Assembly (NCBI RefSeq): GCF_003054195.1
Contig: NZ_QBKP01000020.1
Coordinates: 16,956-80,955, forward strand
Length of the DNA: 64,000 bases
Reading direction: 5' to 3'
Origin: Gemmobacter caeni
GTDB lineage: Bacteria > Pseudomonadota > Alphaproteobacteria > Rhodobacterales > Rhodobacteraceae
Part shown: in pieces, positions 50,488-56,491 of the stretch
Layout of the letters: each line of letters starts with the position of its first letter
Position numbering within the stretch: position 1 is the stretch's first letter
Notes under the pieces: generated by a model
The model's database searches: none
What the model was told of the DNA's origin: nothing
Seen by the model: only the letters and a program-made list of their open reading frames with translations
Program-made: the position numbers and the translations under genes

Positions 50488-51474
50488 TCAGGCCTTGCGC
50501 AGGTTCTTCGCCGAAGCCTTGATCGCGTCGTACTGGCCGGACGGACGATAGGGCCACAGGTAATCGGGCAGCACCGCCCCCATGGCGGCGGGCTGGATGC
50601 CCAGATCGGCGAAGCCCCTGGCGCCCGGCGCCACCACATTGTCGCGGTAAAGGTTCTTCAGCTGGTCGCCGGTCAGAACCTTGTTCTCGATCAGGCCCAG
50701 CGTGACCGCCTGCACCACATCGAAACCGAAGGCAATCAGCCGGCCGACGAAACGCGGCAGCGGCAGCAACAGGCGACGGCGATTGATGACATGCAGCATG
50801 CCCTTCATCAGGTCATGGAAGCTTTCGGCATCCGGCCCGCCCAGTTCATAGATGCCCGGCGCGGCCTGACCCAGGGCGCCTTTCACGGCGGCCGCGGCCA
50901 CATCCTCGACATGCACGGGCTGGAACCGGGTCGCGGCGCCGAACATCGGAATCACCGGGGTCATCCGCGCCATGGCGGCGAAGCGGTTGAAGAAGCCATC
51001 CTCGTTCCCGAAGATGATCGAGGGCCGCAGGATCACCGCAGACGGGAAGGCAGCTAGAACGGCGGCCTCGCCCTCGGCCTTGGTGCGCGTGTAATCGCTG
51101 TCGCTGTCCCTGTCGGCACCCAGCGCCGAGATATGCACCAGACGGGTCACACCCGCCTCGGCCGCCAGCCGGGCCACCCGGCCCGCACCCTCGGCCTGCA
51201 CGGCATCAAAGCTGTTCTTGCCGACGGCATTCAGGATGCCCACGCAGTTCACCACGGCATCGGCACCGGCCAGCGCCGCACGCACGCTTGCATCGTCACG
51301 GATGTTGCACAGCACAGGCTCCACCTGGCCCACAACGCCATAGGGGCGCACGAACAGCGCCTCATTCGGGCGACGGACGGCCACGCGCACGCGCCAGCCT
51401 TCTTTCGCCATGCGCCGCGCCACATAGCGCCCCACGAAGCCCGAACCCCCGAAGATCGTGACCAGCTTGCTCAT
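50488..51474 (-). CDS. NDUFA9-like NAD(P)-binding protein
   Basis: This 328-residue atypical short-chain dehydrogenase has the nucleotide motif VTIFGGSGFVGRYVARRMA at its N-terminus and VNCVGIL, ISALGAD and YTRTKAEGEAAV further on. It resembles the NDUFA9/39-kDa accessory subunit of complex I that alphaproteobacteria share with mitochondria; free homologues also occur. The start MSKLVTIFGG is preferred over the open upstream frame. It forms a unit with uppP. Confidence 0.87.
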   Translation of the reverse strand: MSKLVTIFGGSGFVGRYVARRMAKEGWRVRVAVRRPNEALFVRPYGVVGQVEPVLCNIRDDASVRAALAGADAVVNCVGILNAVGKNSFDAVQAEGAGRVARLAAEAGVTRLVHISALGADRDSDSDYTRTKAEGEAAVLAAFPSAVILRPSIIFGNEDGFFNRFAAMARMTPVIPMFGAATRFQPVHVEDVAAAAVKGALGQAAPGIYELGGPDAESFHDLMKGMLHVINRRRLLLPLPRFVGRLIAFGFDVVQAVTLGLIENKVLTGDQLKNLYRDNVVAPGARGFADLGIQPAAMGAVLPDYLWPYRPSGQYDAIKASAKNLRKA

Positions 51475-51577
51475 GCTACGAGCCCTTCCCGGATGCTGCA
51501 TTTTCGCCTGTCTCCATAACTTTAAGGGGATTTCCAAACAAGTCGCAAATCCTGTGAAGATTTTGCGATTCCCCCTG

Positions 51578-51606
51578 TTGACACCCCCGCGCGGCATCCG
51601 TAGATA
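51578..51606 (+). promoter_or_regulatory. Promoter of tRNA-Leu
   Basis: A perfect -35 TTGACA (51578-51583), a 17-base spacer and TAGATA as -10 (51601-51606) end 15 bp before the tRNA 5' end. Confidence 0.85.
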
Positions 51607-51621
51607 CCAGCTCACGACATC

Positions 51622-51706
51622 GCCCAGATGGCGGAATTGGTAGACGCGCTGGTTTCAGGTACCAGTGCCGCAAGGCGTGGAGGTTCGAGTCCTCTTCTGG
51701 GCACCA
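51622..51706 (+). tRNA. tRNA-Leu (CAG)
   Basis: This 85-nt class II tRNA has acceptor arms GCCCAGA/TCTGGGC, anticodon stem CTGGT/ACCAG around loop TTCAGGT (anticodon CAG), a variable arm, T-loop GGTTCGAGTCC and an encoded CCA. Its 3' half adjoins a phage integrase gene and is the probable attachment site. Confidence 0.96.
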
Positions 51707-51751
51707 AATGTCCCTGTCATACGGGGACATACCGGGTCAAAACCCAAAAAA

Positions 51752-51856
51752 TGCCAACAACCGCTGGACTTCGGTCCGGCGGTTGGTGTCATTTCGGGCC
51801 ACGTTGTGCCACTGATGTGTTGGCATGGATGTTGGCAGTCTGGGGAGGTGTTGGCA
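51752..51856. promoter_or_regulatory. TGTTGGCA elements between att site and integrase
   Basis: The 8-mer TGTTGGCA occurs at 51818-51825, 51830-51837 and 51849-51856 (+), and inverted as TGCCAACA at 51752-51759. The last copy abuts the TTG start of the integrase. Placement suggests integrase arm-type or excisionase binding sites, or an operator controlling int. Confidence 0.55.
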
Positions 51857-53071
51857 TTGGCTCTGAATCTCACGCGCGTTAAGGCTCTCGTATCAGAGGG
51901 CGGCAAGCCGAAGCGGGAATCCGACGGCGGCGGACTGTATCTTGAGGCCACGGCGTCCGGCTCCAAGCTGTGGAAGATGGCCTACCGGTTCGGCGGCCGC
52001 CAGAAGACCCTGTCGTTCGGCGCTTGGCCCGCCGTGTCTCTGGTGGACGCCCGCGCGATGCGTGAGCAGGCGAAAAAGATGCTGGCAGAGGGTCAGGACC
52101 CCGGGGCCGCCAAGCGCGCACTGAAAAGCGGCGGGAACGATAAGACGTTCGACGCGTGGGCCGGGGAATACATCGCGTTCCGCAAGGCGAACACCCGGAA
52201 CCCGGTCGCGGAGTCCACCGTGGACAAGTTCGAGTGGAGCCGCGCCGCCGTCCGCCGCCAGTTCGGCGGAACCCCCATCACCGAAATCAAGGTCCCGGAG
52301 ATCGTCAGCGCGATCCGCAGCATCGAGGGCACCGGGAAACTGCACAAGAGCACGAAGGCAAAGACGTTCGTCAGCCAGGTGTTCCGATACGCCGCCGCCA
52401 GCGGAATCGCCGTCATGGACCCGGGTCCCGTGATGAACGAGGCGGTGATCAAGCCGCCCATCCGTAACCACGCCGGTCTGACTGACCCGCACAAGGTCGG
52501 CGAGCTGCTGCGGGCGATCGACGAGTATTCCGGGGACGCGTCCACGCGATACGCGCTGATGATGGCACCGCACGTGTTCCTGCGGGACGGTGAGCTACGG
52601 GCGTTGCGGTGGTCCTGGATCAGCGACAACGAGCGGATGATCTCGATCCCGGCGGGGGCCATGAAGATGAAGCGGGAGCACCTGGTGCCGATTTCGGACC
52701 AGGTCCACGCGCTGCTGCGCGAGATCCGGCAGTTCAGCGGAAACTGCGAGCACGTCTTCCCGTCCCCAAGGCATAGGTCGCGGTCAATCTCGTCCAACAC
52801 CCTGAACTCCTCTCTGCGTCGGATGGGCTTCTCCAAAGAGGATGTGACGTTTCACGGGTTCCGCACCACCGCGTCAACCCTGCTTAGGCACGTCCCCGAG
52901 AAGCATCGCGATTACTCTGACGCGGCCATCGAGCTTCAGCTGTCGCACGCGGACGACAACAAGGTCCGAGCAGCCTACGACAAGGCCCAGAGGCTGGAGG
53001 AGCGTGTTGCGATGATGCAGTCGTGGTCCGACAGGATCGATGGTTTCCGACAGCTACCGCCGTCCAAGTGA
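51857..53071 (+). CDS. int: Phage tyrosine integrase (DUF4102, P4 type)
   Basis: This 404-residue integrase has an N-terminal DUF4102 arm-binding domain (GGLYLEATASGSKLWKMAYR and LSFGAWPAVSLVDARAMRE), a core-binding domain (about residues 100-190) and a catalytic domain with Arg in FLRDGELRALRWSW, HGFRTTASTLL (His-x-x-Arg), LSHADDNKVRAAYDKA (His and nucleophile Tyr). The TTG start is supported by GGAGG 8 bases upstream; the frame is open into the tRNA. P4-type integrases commonly target tRNA 3' ends, matching its place beside tRNA-Leu. Confidence 0.94.
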   Translation: MALNLTRVKALVSEGGKPKRESDGGGLYLEATASGSKLWKMAYRFGGRQKTLSFGAWPAVSLVDARAMREQAKKMLAEGQDPGAAKRALKSGGNDKTFDAWAGEYIAFRKANTRNPVAESTVDKFEWSRAAVRRQFGGTPITEIKVPEIVSAIRSIEGTGKLHKSTKAKTFVSQVFRYAAASGIAVMDPGPVMNEAVIKPPIRNHAGLTDPHKVGELLRAIDEYSGDASTRYALMMAPHVFLRDGELRALRWSWISDNERMISIPAGAMKMKREHLVPISDQVHALLREIRQFSGNCEHVFPSPRHRSRSISSNTLNSSLRRMGFSKEDVTFHGFRTTASTLLRHVPEKHRDYSDAAIELQLSHADDNKVRAAYDKAQRLEERVAMMQSWSDRIDGFRQLPPSK

Positions 53072-53077
53072 CCATAA

Positions 53078-53366
53078 GTGTAATCGGTGAAAACCTGATT
53101 ACACCCTGATTACGCTCTGATTACACTTGCGATTACACGCAACTAACTGAATTTAAACAATAATACCTTAGTGTAAAACGGATCGTGGTCTGTTTTATGA
53201 ATCTGTATGCTCTGGCGTATGGTAAGTTAGAGCGGCCCGATTACGGCGATCTCGTTTTACAAACCCGATTACGCAAACGAAATCATACGCTTGCGTGTAA
53301 TCCGAAGTGTAATCAGGCGTTAAACGGCCCCGTTTTCCCGATTACAAACCCCCTCTCCGATTACAC
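53078..53366. repeat. GATTACAC iteron array, copy A
   Basis: Eleven GATTACAC-like elements occur at 53097, 53108, 53119, 53131, 53239, 53267, 53340 and 53359 (+) and at 53078, 53295 and 53307 (as GTGTAATC). The four in the left block start 11, 11 and 12 bp apart, close to one helical turn. An inverted pair GTGTAAAACG (53171) and CGTTTTACA (about 53253) flanks the centre, and AAACGG/CCGTTT (53322-53336) forms a short hairpin. A second copy lies at 61067-61355. It follows int directly. A 102-codon open frame overlaps it but looks fortuitous. Confidence 0.85.
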
Positions 53367-53514
53367 TTCCGTGCCCGATCTGCTGGGAATCCGCCTGTCC
53401 GTGAGCGCCGTCCGAATCAATTTTCGCCCAAACATCATCGAAACTGATCTGGATCCGGCCGCCGTGGGGGTGAGGGGCGCAAAAAAGATGTGATCTGACT
53501 CAAGGAGTTAGCGG

Positions 53515-53610
53515 ATGTTGCGCCGCCTGTTCGTGTCTTCGTGTGTTTTTCCGTTGTTGTCGGCTCATTTTCGTGTATCTTTTGAGCATGAAGGCACAAA
53601 ACGGGACTGA
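53515..53610 (+). CDS. Possible 31-residue leader peptide
   Basis: A 31-codon frame (MLRRLFVSSC...) has AAGGAG 7 bases before its ATG, a better ribosome site than the next gene has. It ends 5 bases before the 53616 start, so it could couple translation of that gene. The peptide is basic and hydrophobic at its N-terminus. No homology is evident and it could be chance. Confidence 0.35.
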   Translation: MLRRLFVSSCVFPLLSAHFRVSFEHEGTKRD

Positions 53611-53615
53611 AAATC

Positions 53616-54098
53616 ATGCTTAAATTTCTGAACGATGAGCGGGAAGATGAACCGAAACTGCAGGCGCCGCTGTGCTTGGCCATCTTCATCCATGACGTCT
53701 CCAAGAAGTCCGACGGCGGCTACGACTTCAAAAAAACCGGGAATTCCATCGAGGTTTTGATGACCCCGGACCCTGATGATCTGACGGCCCAGTCCTTCGA
53801 GATCATGCGGGCCTGGGTCAAGCGGATGTCGTGCGAAATCGGCATGAGCATGAGCGTTTCGCTGACTGACACCTACATCGGTGTTTGTCTCTCTCGTCGC
53901 CGCCCCAACCACAAAAAGCGCGAGAAGTTCGCGGCGACCCTGATTGACCGCTGCGGCCGCGGGGACTTCGATTTTCGCTCCGTCACGGACAACGGGACCA
54001 TGCGCCGTCTCACGCCTGACGACATGCAAATCCAGATCAACATCCTGTCGATGCAGATCATGATCGGTCTGGCGACCGGCTACGACGTCAAGCTTTAA
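53616..54098 (+). CDS. Phage hypothetical protein (small-protein group member 1)
   Basis: This 160-residue protein is unrecognised. Its central part runs helix (DPDDLTAQSFEIMRAWVKRM), strand (SMSVSLTD), strand (YIGVCLSRR) and helix (KREKFAATLIDRC), a layout that recurs in three downstream genes. It is the first gene after iteron array A and has no clear ribosome site, but a possible upstream leader peptide could supply one by coupling. Confidence 0.65.
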   Translation: MLKFLNDEREDEPKLQAPLCLAIFIHDVSKKSDGGYDFKKTGNSIEVLMTPDPDDLTAQSFEIMRAWVKRMSCEIGMSMSVSLTDTYIGVCLSRRRPNHKKREKFAATLIDRCGRGDFDFRSVTDNGTMRRLTPDDMQIQINILSMQIMIGLATGYDVKL

Positions 54099-54131
54099 CC
54101 CGCCGCCCCCGGCCAAGACACGGAGGACCCA

Positions 54132-54347
54132 ATGACCACCATCACCGAAACCGCCGCCCGCCCGTCCTGGGTCCGCCCGGATGACGTCTGCAAGATGCTG
54201 TCTGTGTCGCCTCGAACCTTGAAGCGCTACGTGGCCGACGGCACCTTCCCGGCCCCCATCAGGCTGACCAGCAAGACTAACGTCTGGTTCGAGCATGAGG
54301 TTGTCGACTGGATGAATGACCGCGCCGCGGAACTGCGCGCCGCCTAA
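54132..54347 (+). CDS. AlpA-like DNA-binding protein, possible excisionase
   Basis: This 71-residue protein has the AlpA/MerR-type helix-turn-helix: WVRPDDVCKMLSVSPRTLKRYV, then GTFPAPIRLTSKTNVWFEHEVVDWM. Proteins of this type activate or excise P4-like elements and usually sit beside DUF4102 integrases, as here. GGAGG precedes the ATG at good spacing. It is the only recognisable regulator in the visible prophage. Confidence 0.88.
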   Translation: MTTITETAARPSWVRPDDVCKMLSVSPRTLKRYVADGTFPAPIRLTSKTNVWFEHEVVDWMNDRAAELRAA

Positions 54348-54376
54348 GAGACCCCCACAAAAACAGGATATCGAAA

Positions 54377-54685
54377 ATGAACGCACCTGTGCGAACGATG
54401 AAAACTGCCCAAAACGTCATCATTCCTGATGATGGTGATCCGGATGTTCTGCCGGAAATCATCTACCAGCTCATCAGGGCCCTGATGAGGTCTATTCAGC
54501 GGACGAACAATCTGGACTGTAGTTTCGGGGCCGGCAGGGGGTCTGTCTGGCTTTCCATGGGGTCCTTCGAGTTTTCCCACACTTATGGGGACGATCTTAC
54601 GACCGACGAAATGCTGTGCGAACTGGCTTTCAATGCTTTGTGCGAGGCCATGTCGGTCAACGGGATCCGTTGGGAATACTTCTGA
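54377..54685 (+). CDS. Phage hypothetical protein (group member 2)
   Basis: This 102-residue protein is unrecognised. After a disordered start (about 15 residues) it shows helix (LPEIIYQLIRALMRSIQRT), strand (LDCSFGAG), strand (SVWLSMGSFEFSHTY) and helix (TTDEMLCELAFNALCEAM), similar in order to its neighbours. AGGA lies 8 bases before the ATG. Confidence 0.65.
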   Translation: MNAPVRTMKTAQNVIIPDDGDPDVLPEIIYQLIRALMRSIQRTNNLDCSFGAGRGSVWLSMGSFEFSHTYGDDLTTDEMLCELAFNALCEAMSVNGIRWEYF

Positions 54686-54735
54686 CAGTCCCGCACGAAC
54701 AGCAAACTTAACACTTCGAAAACATGGAGAATGAC

Positions 54736-55131
54736 ATGAATGCGTTTGCGCAGATGGGACCGGCTTGCCCCGTGTATCCCCAGAAGACCGGCCCTAAGAT
54801 GCGGTATCACACGCTCAAATTTGACGGCAACGAATGCCGGAAAGTCAGCGCGGATGTTATGGCCATCGTCTTCGGCGAGGACGTCCGGCGTTTCGCGAGC
54901 CGCTGGGGCCAGTTCCCGCTGATCCAGATCGACGCGGACCGCGTGGCCGTGGCCGCCTGCGGCGTCGCCGTCGTCGCGATCCGGGATGCCAACTGCAAGG
55001 CCAAGCCGAACCTGGACCACAACACGTTCGTCTGGCTGTCCATGCTGGGGTATCTGGACCGCAAGCTGGAACTGGGGGAAGACGCCGAGTGCCGCTGCGC
55101 GGCCTGCGAGGGGCGGGAGGCACTCGAATGA
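54736..55131 (+). CDS. Phage hypothetical protein with C-terminal cysteine knuckle
   Basis: This 131-residue protein is unrecognised. It starts with MNAFAQMGPACPVYP and ends with CRCAACEG, a CxCxxC cluster that might bind zinc. GGAG is 6 bases before the ATG at 54736, making this more likely than the ATG at 54724. Its stop overlaps the next start (ATGA). Confidence 0.62.
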   Translation: MNAFAQMGPACPVYPQKTGPKMRYHTLKFDGNECRKVSADVMAIVFGEDVRRFASRWGQFPLIQIDADRVAVAACGVAVVAIRDANCKAKPNLDHNTFVWLSMLGYLDRKLELGEDAECRCAACEGREALE

Positions 55132-55469
55132 ATATGGTCAGAGCGTGGCACACCATCCCCGAGATCAGCTATTTTGAGATGGACGACAAAGACCTCTTGT
55201 GCGCTGTCCAGCTCAGCAGCGTGATCGTCAGCTTCACCGCTAACGTCGGGGTCATCCCGCAGATCGAGATGATCGACGAGATGGTGTCCGCAACCGCCAT
55301 GGGCGTCACCGTGTCCGTTGGTCAAGATCAGGAACTTGATGAGTCTGTGATTTCCGGTCGCACCAACGGCTCTAACTCGATGCACCTCGCGCGAAACCTG
55401 ATCAACTGTCTGATTACTTTGGAGGGCATGCTGGTTCTGAGGTCTAAGGCTGACGGGTCGTGCGAATGA
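55128..55469 (+). CDS. Phage hypothetical protein (group member 3)
   Basis: This 113-residue protein is unrecognised. Its second half shows helix (PQIEMIDEMVSATAMG), strand (VTVSVGQD), short strand and helix (LARNLINCLITLEGM), in the order of its neighbours. It overlaps both adjoining genes by four bases, so translation is coupled. Confidence 0.62.
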   Translation: MNMVRAWHTIPEISYFEMDDKDLLCAVQLSSVIVSFTANVGVIPQIEMIDEMVSATAMGVTVSVGQDQELDESVISGRTNGSNSMHLARNLINCLITLEGMLVLRSKADGSCE

Positions 55470-55798
55470 CGGTGGTCCTTACGGTCAACGCCGATCCGCT
55501 CAAAGAGTGCCGGGTCGGCGGCCTGAACGCCTTCCCGCCCGATGAGTGGAACCACGCCCTGACCGGTCTGCTGGTATCCAACGCCGTCTCCTTCGCGGAG
55601 CATTACGGGTCTGCGGTGTCCGTGACGGTGGACGACGAGTGGATCGTCACCGCCCGGTTCCAGGGTCTGTGCATGCGGAAGATGCTCAGGACGCCCGCAG
55701 ATATCGGGCCGACGGAGCTGGAAGAGGCCGTTGTGAAGATGTTCGCTTTCCTGTCGATCACGGTCCAAGAGCAACGGTTGGCGGCGTCCGGACAGTAA
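55466..55798 (+). CDS. Phage hypothetical protein (group member 4)
   Basis: This 110-residue protein is unrecognised. It shows helix (PDEWNHALTGLLVSNAVSFAEHYG), strand (AVSVTVDD), strand (WIVTARFQG) and helix (TELEEAVVKMFAFL). The ATG at 55466 is used (GTG at 55460 is an alternative). It ends before the first CGTATTTCC motif and the terminase genes. Confidence 0.62.
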   Translation: MTVVLTVNADPLKECRVGGLNAFPPDEWNHALTGLLVSNAVSFAEHYGSAVSVTVDDEWIVTARFQGLCMRKMLRTPADIGPTELEEAVVKMFAFLSITVQEQRLAASGQ

Positions 55799-55809
55799 TA
55801 GCTGTGGCC

Positions 55810-55818
55810 CGTATTTCC
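55810..55818 (+). promoter_or_regulatory. CGTATTTCC junction motif 1
   Basis: CGTATTTCC lies 31 bp before the small terminase start. The same 9-mer is found at 60558, 61474 and 62623, each in a gene junction of the late region. Confidence 0.5.
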
Positions 55819-55849
55819 TTGGGTAAAACAGCGTTTTCCCGAGGTTCCC

Positions 55850-56491
55850 GTGTCCGACGACGACATCATAAATCTGGACGAACGCCGCCCCGCGCGGGGT
55901 CGTCCGCCGAAGTCCGAGGCCACGAAGTCGGATTTCATGAAACCCTGCACCGTATCGTTTTTGGCGTCGGTCCTTCGCAAGGACAAGCGCACCATTGAGC
56001 GAAAATTGGCGGGGGTCGCGCCCGTGGCTCGCGAGGGCAAGTCGGACCTTTATGACTTCTCCCAAGCCTGCGAGGCGGTTTTCCGGTCCGAGACCGGCCT
56101 GTCCGCCAAGGCTCTGGCCAGTCTGGACCCGACGCAGCTCCCGCCGATCACTCAGGCGGCGTTCTGGAACGCTCAGAGGCAGCGTATCGCGGTCTATCAG
56201 GAAGCCGGTGAACTGTGGCGATCTGACCAGATCGAGCACGCTCTGGATGCCATCGTTCGCGTGTTCAGGGAGTCCTTGGTCGCACTCCCCGAGAAACTGA
56301 AAACCGCGTCTTCCAACGGGAAGACGCACCAAGACGTCGCATACGCTATCTTGGAGGCCGTCGAGAACCAAGCTGGCCGTTCCGTTCGTGAGCTCAAAGG
56401 CAAGTCGTTCAGCTCGGAGCTGGCTCTCATCGAGGAACAGATGACCACGCTGGACCTGTTTGAGGCGGGGGAGCTGCCGGAGGATGATTGA
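55850..56491 (+). CDS. Terminase small subunit (DUF1441/Nu1-like)
   Basis: This 213-residue protein resembles DUF1441, lambda Nu1-type small terminases that bind the cos site and recruit the large subunit. It has an N-terminal helix-turn-helix (FLASVLRKDKRTIERKL and DLYDFSQACEA), a central helical region and a C-terminal tail that would contact the large subunit. A GTG start with GAGG 5-6 bases upstream is used. It overlaps the large terminase start by 8 bases. Confidence 0.82.
   Translation: MSDDDIINLDERRPARGRPPKSEATKSDFMKPCTVSFLASVLRKDKRTIERKLAGVAPVAREGKSDLYDFSQACEAVFRSETGLSAKALASLDPTQLPPITQAAFWNAQRQRIAVYQEAGELWRSDQIEHALDAIVRVFRESLVALPEKLKTASSNGKTHQDVAYAILEAVENQAGRSVRELKGKSFSSELALIEEQMTTLDLFEAGELPEDD

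Noticed and set aside
53078..53366. A CRISPR array
   Set aside because: The units are 8-mers in both orientations with short uneven gaps, not long identical repeats with uniform spacers, and there are no cas genes.
53185..53493. A 102-residue protein gene within iteron array A
   Set aside because: It has no ribosome site, its composition follows the repeat elements, and copy B lacks a matching start. It is kept only as an alternative reading of the array.
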